DNA of 64,000 nt from Delftia tsuruhatensis (GTDB taxonomy: Bacteria > Pseudomonadota > Gammaproteobacteria > Burkholderiales > Burkholderiaceae_C). This document shows positions 17,289-24,925 of this stretch, one piece after another. The notes beneath the pieces are model-generated. The model saw only the letters and a list, made by a program, of their open reading frames with translations, had not been told where the DNA came from and ran no database searches. The stretch's first letter is position 1; every line of letters starts with the position of its first letter. The position numbers and the translations under genes are program-made. The stretch spans positions 5,914,001 to 5,978,000 of the forward strand of contig NZ_LR813084.1 of assembly GCF_903815225.1 (NCBI RefSeq), in the 5' to 3' direction.

Positions 17289-18291
17289 ACCGGTCCGCGC
17301 GCTGCTCCATGGCCACGCGGCCCGGCTGGCCATGGCCATCGCCGCCATGGCCCTGCTGTTCGGCGCCGTGGCGCCGGGCTTCTGGACGCTGGGCAACTGG
17401 CTGGACGTGGCCGAGGGCGCCTCGGTCACCGCCATCCTCGCCGTGGGCCTGCTGGTGGTGCTGGTGGCGGGCGGCATCGACATCTCGTTCGCCGCCACCG
17501 CCACGGTGGCCCAGTACCTGGCGGCGCACGCCGCCACGCGGCTGGGCTGGCCCGCCGCGGCCAGCATCGCGCTGGGACTGGCGACCGGCATGGCGCTGGG
17601 CGGGTTCAACGCGCTGCTGGTGCACCGGCTGCGCGCCACCTCCATCATCATCACCATCTCCACGCTGAACCTGTACTTCGCGCTGCTGATGCACGCCACG
17701 GGAGGACGGTCGATCTATGACCTGCCCGGCTGGTGGAGCAACGCCCGGGTGCTGGTGCAGCTCGCGGGCCCGGACGGCGGGCCCGGGGCCCGCCTGACCC
17801 TGCCCATCGCCGTGGCCGCAGCGGCCGCCCTGGTGACGGCGCTGATGCTGGGCCACAGCGCGCTGGGACGGCGGCTGCATGCCTTCGGCGGCAACCCCGA
17901 GGCCGCGCACCGCATGGGCATCGGCCTGGGCGCCATGCAGGCCGTGGCCTATGGCTGGATGGGGCTGATGGCGGCGGTCGCCGGCCTGGTGCAGGCGCAC
18001 CGTGTCGGCGAATCGGTGCCCAACGCCATGGTCGGCATGGAATTGTTCGTGCTGGCGGCCACCGTGCTGGGCGGCGCCAGCCTGTTCGGCGGCACGGGCA
18101 GCGTGGGCGGCGTGCTGCTGGGCGTGCTGCTGCTGGCCGTGCTGCGCAACGGGCTGAACCTGATGGGCGTGTCGCCGTACTTCTTCCAGGTGCTGCTGGG
18201 TGCCGTGGTGCTGGCCAGCGCGGCCGCGACAGGATGGCGGCGCCAGCAGCGGCGCGGTGGCGCCATGCCGCTGGCAAGGGGCGCGCGATGA
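17281..18291 (+). CDS. Sugar ABC transporter permease 1
   Basis: A 336-residue RbsC-like inner-membrane permease with eight or more hydrophobic segments. Family blocks seen are AILAVGLLVVLVAGGIDISFAAT, NALLVHRLRATSIIITISTLNLY, and HAFGGNPEAAHRMGIGL. The last is the ATPase-contacting EAA-like loop. It overlaps the ATPase gene by 8 bases and the second permease by 4 (ATGA), so translation is coupled. Two different permease genes imply a heterodimeric channel. Confidence 0.92.
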   Translation: MAEPVRALLHGHAARLAMAIAAMALLFGAVAPGFWTLGNWLDVAEGASVTAILAVGLLVVLVAGGIDISFAATATVAQYLAAHAATRLGWPAAASIALGLATGMALGGFNALLVHRLRATSIIITISTLNLYFALLMHATGGRSIYDLPGWWSNARVLVQLAGPDGGPGARLTLPIAVAAAAALVTALMLGHSALGRRLHAFGGNPEAAHRMGIGLGAMQAVAYGWMGLMAAVAGLVQAHRVGESVPNAMVGMELFVLAATVLGGASLFGGTGSVGGVLLGVLLLAVLRNGLNLMGVSPYFFQVLLGAVVLASAAATGWRRQQRRGGAMPLARGAR

Positions 18292-19313
18292 CCCGCGCCG
18301 GCACAGCCCCGCTGGGCCTGATCGTGCTGCTGGCGCTGCTGTGCGCCGTGTTCACGCTGCTGCTGCCCGGGCGCTTCGCCACCCTGGGCACGCTGCAATC
18401 GGTGCTGCTGCAGGTGCCCGAGCTGGGCCTGCTGGCGCTGGCACAGATGCTGCCGCTGGTCAGCGGCGGCATCAACCTGGCCGTGGTCGCCAGCGCCAAC
18501 ATGGCGGGCCTGGCCATGGCCTGGGTGCTGGTGGGCGGGCTGTCGGCGCTGGGCCCGGACCTGTCGGGCCATGAGGGCCTGCTGATCGCCGCCGCGCTCG
18601 CCACGGGCGCGCTGGCCAGCCTGCTCGTGGGCCTGGCCAGCGGCTGGCTGGTGGCGCGCGTGCATGCCCATCCCATCCTCGTCACGCTGGGCACCATGTC
18701 GCTGATCAACGGCCTGTGCGTGTGGCTCACGCGCGGCAAGCCCATCGCAGGATTCCCCGAGGCCTTCCTGGCCCTGGGGTCGGCGCAGTGGCTGGGCCTT
18801 CCGCTGCCGTTCTGGATCTTCGCCGCCACGAGCCTGGCCGTGGGCCTGCTGCTGGGCAGCACGCGCCACGGGCTGGCCATCCGCATGGTGGGCTCCAATG
18901 CCGAGGCCGCGCGCCATGCGGGCATCGATACGCGCCGCGTGCTGATCGGCGTCTACACCCTGTCCACGCTGCTGTGCTGGGTCGCGGCGCTGCTGATGAT
19001 GGCGCGCTTCAACTCGGCCAGCGCCGGCTATGCCCAGTCCTACCTGCTGGTCACCGTGCTCGCGGCCATCCTCGGCGGCACCGATCCCATGGGCGGCTTC
19101 GGCAGGGTCTCGGGGCTGTTCGTCGCCCTGCTCGTCCTGCAGGTCCTGTCCAGCGGGGTGAACCTGCTGGGCGCCAATGCCCAGCTCACGCAGGCGCTGT
19201 GGGGCGCGACCATGATCGCCGCCGTGGCCGCCCGCCACCTGCTGGCACGCTGGCGCGGCCGCACCAGACCCGCGCCCCTGGCCTCTTCCCAGCCCGAACC
19301 GGAGACTTCATGA
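18288..19313 (+). CDS. Sugar ABC transporter permease 2
   Basis: A 341-residue RbsC-like permease and partner of the preceding one. Blocks include MLPLVSGGINLAVVASANMA, HAHPILVTLGTMSLINGL and RMVGSNAEAARHAGIDTRRV (the ATPase-contact loop), with eight or more membrane segments. The ATG lies in an ATGA overlap with the first permease, and its stop overlaps the next ATG in the same way. Confidence 0.92.
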   Translation: MTRAGTAPLGLIVLLALLCAVFTLLLPGRFATLGTLQSVLLQVPELGLLALAQMLPLVSGGINLAVVASANMAGLAMAWVLVGGLSALGPDLSGHEGLLIAAALATGALASLLVGLASGWLVARVHAHPILVTLGTMSLINGLCVWLTRGKPIAGFPEAFLALGSAQWLGLPLPFWIFAATSLAVGLLLGSTRHGLAIRMVGSNAEAARHAGIDTRRVLIGVYTLSTLLCWVAALLMMARFNSASAGYAQSYLLVTVLAAILGGTDPMGGFGRVSGLFVALLVLQVLSSGVNLLGANAQLTQALWGATMIAAVAARHLLARWRGRTRPAPLASSQPEPETS

Positions 19314-20170
19314 ACCCCCTCGGCATCCACGCGCTCGTCTGGGCCGGCGACCTGTCGCCGCAATCCACCCGCCATGTGATCGCCAGCACCCGCCAGGCCG
19401 GCTACGACCTGGTGGAGCTGTCCCTGCATGGGCCCCGGCTCATGGACCTGGCGCTGACGCGCGACCTGCTGCAGGAGCATGGTCTGGGCGTGGGCTGCTC
19501 GCGCGGCCTGACCTTCGAGGCCGACGTCTCCAGCGAAGATCCCGCCGTGGTCGCGCGCGGCATCGCCCTGCTGCAAGAGGGCATCGACATCACCGCACGC
19601 ATCGGCGGGCACTACTTCGGCGGCATCCTCTACGGCGCCATGGCCAAGTACGGCCACCCCTGCACGCCGCAGGGCCGGCGCAACGCCGTCGAGGCCCTGC
19701 GGCGCGTGGCCGGCTTCGCGGGCGAGCGCGGCGTGACACTGGGCCTGGAGGTGGTCAACCGCTATGAAAGCAATCTGCTGAACACGGCCGCGCAGGCGCT
19801 GGAATTCATCGACGACGCGGGCCAGCCCAATGTGTGCGTGCACCTGGACACCTACCACATGAACATCGAGGAGGCCGACCTCGCCGCGCCCGTGCTGGCC
19901 TGCGGCGGACGGCTGGGCTATGTGCACATCGGCGAGAACCACCGCGGCTACCTGGGCGCGGGCCACATCGATTTCCCGCAGTTCTTCGGCGCGCTCGCGC
20001 GCATCGGCTACCAGGGGCCCGTGACCTTCGAGAGCTTCTCGTCGGCCATCGTCAACGAACAACTGTCCAACGCGCTGGGCATCTGGCGCAACCTCTGGGA
20101 CGATGGCATGGACCTGGCCGTGCATGCGCATGGCTTCATGGCCGACGCATTGCGCAAGGCACGCGCATGA
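19310..20170 (+). CDS. Ketose 3-epimerase-like TIM-barrel protein
   Basis: A 286-residue AP-endonuclease-2/xylose-isomerase-like barrel that resembles D-tagatose/D-psicose 3-epimerases. The metal and catalytic residues of that group can be placed: Glu in LGLEVVNRYE, Asp in VHLDTYHMNIEE, His in YVHIGENHRGYLG, and Glu in PVTFESFSS. Such enzymes invert C3 of a ketohexose, or of a related sugar or polyol. It is fused by ATGA overlaps to the permease before and the kinase after, so it probably acts on the imported sugar. A sugar-phosphate isomerase role is the alternative. Confidence 0.83.
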   Translation: MNPLGIHALVWAGDLSPQSTRHVIASTRQAGYDLVELSLHGPRLMDLALTRDLLQEHGLGVGCSRGLTFEADVSSEDPAVVARGIALLQEGIDITARIGGHYFGGILYGAMAKYGHPCTPQGRRNAVEALRRVAGFAGERGVTLGLEVVNRYESNLLNTAAQALEFIDDAGQPNVCVHLDTYHMNIEEADLAAPVLACGGRLGYVHIGENHRGYLGAGHIDFPQFFGALARIGYQGPVTFESFSSAIVNEQLSNALGIWRNLWDDGMDLAVHAHGFMADALRKARA

Positions 20171-20883
20171 CAGCCGCCCTGCCGGCGCAGGCCCTGGCGC
20201 GCGCGCTTGCCATGGCACGGTCGGGCGGCCGCCGCCTGCTGGGCCTGGCGGGCCCGCCCGGCGCGGGCAAGAGCACGGCCTGCGCGGCCCTGGTCCAGGC
20301 GCTGGGCCCGCTGGCGGTGGCCGTGCCCATGGATGGCTTCCATCTCGCGCAGGCCGAACTGGAGCGACTGGGCCGCGCCGACCGCAAGGGCGCGCCCGAC
20401 ACCTTCGACGCGGCCGGCTACGTGGCCCTGCTGCGCCGCCTGCGCATGCCCGTGGCGGGCGAGACGGTGTATGCCCCCGCATTCCGGCGCTCCCTCGAGG
20501 AGCCCTTGGCGGGCGCCATCGCCATCGCACCCGAGGTGCCCCTGGTCATCACCGAAGGCAACTACCTGCTGATGGCGGAACGCGACGCGCCCGGCACGCA
20601 CTGGCCTGCGGTGCGCGCGCTGCTGGACGAGGCCTGGTACGTGGACCTGGACGACGGACTGCGCGTCGAACGCCTGCTGCGCCGCCATGAAGCCCATGGC
20701 CGCAGCCCGGCGGCCGCACGCGACTGGGTGGCGCAGGTGGACGGGCCCAACGCGCGCCGGATCGCGGCCACGCGGGGGCGGGCAGACTGGGTGTTGGATT
20801 TGAAGCCCAAGCCCTTGTCTCCCTCTGCGAAGGCGCCGCCAATACACCATGGCGCGCAGCAGCGCGATATCAGGGATGCGTAA
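20167..20883 (+). CDS. P-loop sugar/nucleoside kinase-like protein (FrcK/uridine kinase type)
   Basis: A 238-residue P-loop kinase. Walker A is GLAGPPGAGKSTACAAL, followed by VPMDGFHLAQAELERLGR (the Asp-containing substrate motif of the uridine kinase/pantothenate kinase/FrcK group), RKGAPDTFD, TEGNYLL, and the lid arginines RVERLLRRHEAHGRS. It closes the operon and would phosphorylate the imported or epimerised sugar, like FrcK of the rhizobial fructose importer. The last 25 or so residues (after ADWVLDL) are unlike the rest and run into the lower-GC insert that follows. The native C-terminus may have been replaced at that junction. Confidence 0.8.
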   Translation: MTAALPAQALARALAMARSGGRRLLGLAGPPGAGKSTACAALVQALGPLAVAVPMDGFHLAQAELERLGRADRKGAPDTFDAAGYVALLRRLRMPVAGETVYAPAFRRSLEEPLAGAIAIAPEVPLVITEGNYLLMAERDAPGTHWPAVRALLDEAWYVDLDDGLRVERLLRRHEAHGRSPAAARDWVAQVDGPNARRIAATRGRADWVLDLKPKPLSPSAKAPPIHHGAQQRDIRDA

Positions 20884-20918
20884 GATGGCTCAGTAACACC
20901 AAGTCAAAGAAGCTCTAC

Positions 20919-21788
20919 ATGCGCCAGACAACAACGGAAGAAGTGCAGCAGTGGTTGGCGAATTTGAGTCGCCTACAGGAAACCAAGTCCTGCAAGGCTC
21001 CGGAGTTCCTGCGTCCTTTCCACTTTGTCTCACTGGCACTTGTGCTCAAGTCCAATCGCGCGGGACGGATTGAACTCCCAGACACGATCAAATCCTATGC
21101 AACGCGAATGAAGTTATGGGAGGCTGTCGGGCTGCGGCCGCCGCTGCGTATCAACGAACACAGTGCTACAGGCAAGTTCGTTCCCATCGAGACCCTGCGA
21201 ACAAGAGACCAAACTGAAGACTGCGCAAGGCGCGTCGCCGAGATTACAGATCAAGCCAACCTGAATCCGGAAGCCAAGGAGAGTCTTGGCATTGCAATCA
21301 GCGAATTGATGGACAACTGCTTCGCGCATGCAAGAGTCAACAATGGTCTGCATGGCTTGGCTTGTGCCCAATTTTGGCCGAGGGGGAACCTTCTTCAAGT
21401 GGCGATTGCCGATACGGGCATCGGCATCCGAGAATCATTCAGGGTGGCCGACTCGCAGGAGATGCGTACGAAGGCAGCCACCGGAAATTGCTGCACCTTG
21501 GCGACCGAACTGCATGCGAGCAGCAAGCTGACCCAAGGGCATGCAGGCTACGGCCTTGCTCTTACACGGCAGCTTGCCGAGCAAAACGGTGGTGCACTTG
21601 GGCTGTACTCGGGCACAGAGTGGCATCACCATGCAAACGGTCATAGCAGGTCTGGCGTTGAGTGTGTAGCATGGCAGGGAACACTGGTCTTGGCAGAGTT
21701 CGACACAAGGAACACCATCAGTACCCAACGGGTCTACCAATCATGGCCACCAGTCAGGGGATATGCAGATGACGACTTCGACTTTTGA
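20919..21788 (+). CDS. GHKL-type ATPase protein of unknown role
   Basis: A 289-residue protein whose C-terminal half is a GHKL ATP-binding domain. The N box is ISELMDNCFAHA (Glu129, Asn133, His137). The G1 box is IADTGIGI (Asp165, Gly167, Gly169) and the G2 box is GHAGYGLALTRQLAEQNGG (207 onwards). There is no phospho-acceptor His domain and no membrane segment, so it is closer to anti-sigma/SpoIIAB-like or stand-alone GHKL proteins than to a sensor kinase. The first 110 residues match nothing I know. Base composition is visibly poorer in G/C than both neighbours and codon use differs, so I infer horizontal acquisition. It overlaps the STAS-like gene by about 20 bases in another frame. Confidence 0.75.
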   Translation: MRQTTTEEVQQWLANLSRLQETKSCKAPEFLRPFHFVSLALVLKSNRAGRIELPDTIKSYATRMKLWEAVGLRPPLRINEHSATGKFVPIETLRTRDQTEDCARRVAEITDQANLNPEAKESLGIAISELMDNCFAHARVNNGLHGLACAQFWPRGNLLQVAIADTGIGIRESFRVADSQEMRTKAATGNCCTLATELHASSKLTQGHAGYGLALTRQLAEQNGGALGLYSGTEWHHHANGHSRSGVECVAWQGTLVLAEFDTRNTISTQRVYQSWPPVRGYADDDFDF

Positions 21789-22086
21789 ATTTCACATGGG
21801 GAAACTCGAGACCAAGATGGCAACACGCCCCAATGGCCAAGCTTTCCTGGAAGATGTTCTGGTCGCGCTGAGCCTGTACGAAGAGGTGGTTATCGATTTC
21901 GCAGACCGCGCCCCGACCCCCTCATTTGCTGATCAGTGCCTGGGCAGCCTCGCCGCCCAATTGGGCCTGACGGCCTTCAAGCAAAGGGTGAAGCTGAAGA
22001 ACGTCTCACCATCTGCCCGACCTCTGGTGAAACACGTCATCCTTTCACGCGCAGCCATCGTCAGCCCCGACACTGCGTACTCATAG
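21763..22086 (+). CDS. STAS-like domain protein (DUF4325 type)
   Basis: A 107-residue protein (105 if the ATG at 21769 is used). The core VVIDFADRAPTPSFADQCLGSLAAQLG is the DUF4325/STAS-like pattern, in which a beta-strand is followed by S-F-A-x-x-x-x-G. STAS domains partner GHKL kinases in anti-sigma switches, and this gene overlaps the end of the GHKL gene, so the two are probably translated together and interact. There is no sigma factor or PP2C phosphatase next to it. The target of the switch is unknown. Composition is lower-GC, like its partner. Confidence 0.68.
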   Translation: MQMTTSTFEFHMGKLETKMATRPNGQAFLEDVLVALSLYEEVVIDFADRAPTPSFADQCLGSLAAQLGLTAFKQRVKLKNVSPSARPLVKHVILSRAAIVSPDTAYS

Positions 22087-22106
22087 AAGTACGCCTTCAC
22101 TGTCCA

Positions 22107-22135
22107 GACAACGCCCGCATGCTGCGGGCGTTGTC
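22107..22135. terminator. Strong hairpin between convergent genes
   Basis: GACAACGCCCGCA (22107-22119) and TGCGGGCGTTGTC (22123-22135) form a perfect 13-bp stem with a 3-base loop, 20 bases after the STAS-like stop and 28 bases before the stop of the convergent gamma-glutamyltransferase gene. The T-tract is poor (GTTAT), but position and strength fit a terminator for the insert operon and perhaps for both directions. Confidence 0.75.
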
Positions 22136-22163
22136 GTTATCAGGCTGGGGACCCGGAGCGCGC

Positions 22164-23765
22164 TCAGAACGCCACCACGCCCCCATCCTTGCGCGGGTCC
22201 GATCCGCCGATGTAGTGGTCGCCCTCGCGCAGCACCAGTTGCGCGCCGCCGAAGGCGAACACGCCATGGCCTTCCTCGACCGTGACCTCGTGGCCGCGTG
22301 CGCGCAGGGCGGCGACGACCTCGGCATCGAAGGCCGGCTCCACGGCCACGCCCTTGCCGCCCGTCACGCGCCAGCGCGGCGCGTCGGCGGCGGCCTGCGG
22401 GTTCTGGCCGTAGCGCAGCACGCGCAGGGCCATCTGCAGGTGGCCCTGGCTCTGCATGGGGCCGCCCATGACGCCGAAGGCCATCTGCGGCGTGCCGTCG
22501 GCGTTCATGGCGAACGCCGGAATGATGGTGTGCGAGGGGCGCTTGCGCGGGCCGACCTCGTTGGCATGGCCGGCCTCGGTGGTGAAGCCGTGGCCCCGGT
22601 TCTGCAGGCTGATGCCTGTGCCCGGAACCACCACGCCCGAGCCGAAGCCCATGTAGTTGGACTGGATGAAGGAGACCATCATGCCGCTGGCGTCCGCCGC
22701 CGCCAGGTAGACCGTGCCGCCCGGGCGTGGCGCGCCGTAGGTGGGCGCGCTGGCGCGTTCGCGGTCAATGAGCGCCGCGCGTTCGCGCAGGTAGCCGGCG
22801 TCCAGCAGATGGGCGGCTTCGACGCGCATGTGGTCGCCGTCGGCGTTGTATTCGTGCAGGTCGGCCAGCGCCAGCTTCATGGCCTCGACCTGCAGGTGCA
22901 CGGACTCCACGCCGTCCAGCGGCTCGGCGCCCACGCCCAGTGCGTCCAGCATGCCCAGCGCCATCAGCGCGGCAATGCCCTGGCCATTGGGCGGGATCTC
23001 GTGGATCACCGAATCACCGAACCGCTGCGACACCGTGCCGACCCAGTCGGCCTGGTGGGCGGCCAGGTCGGCCTCGGTCATGGCGCCGCCGCAGGCCTTG
23101 GCGTGCTCGGCCATCCTGCGCGCCAGTGCGCCACGGTAGAAGGACTCGCCCTTGGTGGCTGCGATCTCCTCCAGCGTGCGCGCATGGGCTTCGCTGCGGA
23201 AGACCTCGCCCGCCTTGGGGGCCTTGCCATCGGGCAGGAAGCATTCGGCAAAACCGGGCTGGTCGCCGAGCCTGGCACCGCCCAGCGCCCACAGCGTGGC
23301 GATGGTGGGCGAGACCGCAAAGCCGTCGCGCGCATAGCGGATGGCAGGCCGGGCCAGTTGCTCGAACGGCAGCTTGCCGAAGCGGCGCGACAGCGCCACC
23401 CAGGCCGAGACGGCGCCGGGCACGGTCACGGCATTCCAGCCCTTCTCGGGGATGCCGCCCAGCGCGGCGAAATACTCGGGCGTCCAGGCTTCGGGCGAGC
23501 GGCCCGAGGCATTGAGGCCGTGCAGCTCCTTGCCGTCCCACAGGATGCAGAAGGCATCGCTGCCCAGGCCGCAGCCCGTGGGCTCGACCACGGTCAGCGC
23601 CATGGCCGTGGCAATGGCCGCATCCACGGCATTGCCGCCAGCCAGCAGCATGGACAGGCCGGCCTGCGCGGCCAGCGGCTGCGAGGTGGAGACCATGTTG
23701 CGCCCCAGCACCGGGGAGCGGTGCGAGGCGTAGGGAAGAGTCCAGTCCTTGATGGTGCTTGTCAT
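22164..23765 (-). CDS. Gamma-glutamyltransferase family protein, apparently cytoplasmic
   Basis: A 533-residue Ntn-hydrolase of the gamma-glutamyltransferase family. These proteins self-cleave ahead of a catalytic threonine; here the likely residue is Thr351 in PGGTVYLAAADASG. Also seen are NMVSTSQPLAAQAGLSMLLA, GNAVDAAIATAMAL, EPTGCGLGSDAF and SNYMGFGSGVVVPGTG. There is no signal peptide, unlike periplasmic GGT of enterobacteria. It lies directly beside a Bug receptor (1 base apart, same strand), which suggests that a gamma-glutamyl or similar amide compound is taken up and cleaved. The substrate is not known. Confidence 0.88.
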   Translation of the reverse strand: MTSTIKDWTLPYASHRSPVLGRNMVSTSQPLAAQAGLSMLLAGGNAVDAAIATAMALTVVEPTGCGLGSDAFCILWDGKELHGLNASGRSPEAWTPEYFAALGGIPEKGWNAVTVPGAVSAWVALSRRFGKLPFEQLARPAIRYARDGFAVSPTIATLWALGGARLGDQPGFAECFLPDGKAPKAGEVFRSEAHARTLEEIAATKGESFYRGALARRMAEHAKACGGAMTEADLAAHQADWVGTVSQRFGDSVIHEIPPNGQGIAALMALGMLDALGVGAEPLDGVESVHLQVEAMKLALADLHEYNADGDHMRVEAAHLLDAGYLRERAALIDRERASAPTYGAPRPGGTVYLAAADASGMMVSFIQSNYMGFGSGVVVPGTGISLQNRGHGFTTEAGHANEVGPRKRPSHTIIPAFAMNADGTPQMAFGVMGGPMQSQGHLQMALRVLRYGQNPQAAADAPRWRVTGGKGVAVEPAFDAEVVAALRARGHEVTVEEGHGVFAFGGAQLVLREGDHYIGGSDPRKDGGVVAF

Positions 23766-23766
23766 G

Positions 23767-24774
23767 TCAATCCAATGTGATCTTGTTGTCCTTGATGACC
23801 TGCGCCCAGCGTGCGCTGTCGGCCTGCACCATGGCGGCGAACTGCGCGGGCGTGCGCGGCGGGGACGCTTCCACGCCCTGCCGGGCCAGGCTGGCCACCA
23901 CCTCGGGGTGCTGTATGGCCTTGTTGAAGGCCTGGTTGATGCGCGCCACGAGTTCCGGCTTCATGCCCGCCGGGCCATAGACGCCGAACCAGGTGACCGA
24001 AGAATAGCCGGGCAGGCCGGATTCGGCGACGGTGGGCAGCTCGGGCGCCAGGGCGCTGCGCTTGTCGCCGGTCACCGCCAGTGCGCGCAGGCGGCCGCTG
24101 GCCACATGGGGCATGCCGGTGGGGATGGAGTCGAACAGCAGATGCACCTGGCCTGCGGCCAGGTCGGTGATGGACTGGGCCGTGCCCTTGTAGGGCACAT
24201 GGGTCAGTTGAATGCCGGCACGCGCGGCGAAGGCCGCCGAGTTCAGGTGCACGATGGTGCCGTTGCCGCTGCTGGCGTAGTTGAGAGCCCCCGGGCGGGC
24301 CTTGGCATGGGCGATCAGTTCCTGCACGTTGCGCACGGGCAGCGAAGGCGTGACCAGCAGGATGCTGGCCGCGCCGCCGATCTCGGCGATGGGCGTGAAA
24401 TCCTTGTCGGCCCTGTAGGCCAGGCGCGGCATCAGGTGCGGAGAGATGGCGTGCGTGCTGCTGGTGGTGAACAGCAACGTGTAGCCGTCCGGCGAGGCCT
24501 TGGCCGCCTCGCCCGTGCCGATGGTGCCGCCCGCACCCGGCCGGTTGTCGATGACCAGTTGCTGGCCCAGGTCCTGGGACATGCGCTGGGCCACCACGCG
24601 CGCCACGAGATCGGTGGCGCCGCTGGCAGGGAAAGGCACGACCAGGCGCACGGGGTGGGCGGGCCAGGCCTGCTGGGCCGGCGCCGGCAGAGCGGTGGCC
24701 CCCAGCAGTGCACAGGCCGCCGCGGTCTGCAACGCCTTGCGGCGCGGGATGGAAACAGTGGGCCATGCCTTCAT
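23767..24774 (-). CDS. Bug (TctC) family periplasmic solute receptor
   Basis: A 335-residue receptor. The signal peptide is SIPRRKALQTAAACALLGATA, ending near PAPAQQ. Family blocks are HPVRLVVPFPASGATDLVAR, GAGGTIGTGEAAKA, THVPYKGTAQSITDLAAGQV and PTVAESGLPGY. The ATG at 24774 gives the normal N-terminus; a further upstream ATG would add 22 atypical residues. It is followed after 1 base by the gamma-glutamyltransferase-like gene and is divergent from a LysR regulator 151 bases away. Confidence 0.9.
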   Translation of the reverse strand: MKAWPTVSIPRRKALQTAAACALLGATALPAPAQQAWPAHPVRLVVPFPASGATDLVARVVAQRMSQDLGQQLVIDNRPGAGGTIGTGEAAKASPDGYTLLFTTSSTHAISPHLMPRLAYRADKDFTPIAEIGGAASILLVTPSLPVRNVQELIAHAKARPGALNYASSGNGTIVHLNSAAFAARAGIQLTHVPYKGTAQSITDLAAGQVHLLFDSIPTGMPHVASGRLRALAVTGDKRSALAPELPTVAESGLPGYSSVTWFGVYGPAGMKPELVARINQAFNKAIQHPEVVASLARQGVEASPPRTPAQFAAMVQADSARWAQVIKDNKITLD

Positions 24775-24857
24775 GGACGCGCTCCTGGTCTGGTGAATGG
24801 ACCGCCCCGGACCGTACCGGCGCGAGGCGCAACGGGCCATCCTAGAACCCTCGCCCC

Positions 24858-24905
24858 TTTGCCGCCATCAGCAAATTTGCAAACCTGCATTGCCACGGCG
24901 GCAAA
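24858..24905. promoter_or_regulatory. Nested inverted repeats between the Bug and LysR genes
   Basis: TTTGCCGCC (24858-24866) and GGCGGCAAA (24897-24905) are a perfect 9-bp inverted pair 30 bases apart. Between them lies the perfect 10-bp palindrome GCAAATTTGC (24871-24880). The position in the divergent gap, about 20 bases before the LysR start, fits a LysR activation/autoregulation region. Confidence 0.45.
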
Positions 24906-24925
24906 ACGCCCACAATAGGGCCCCC

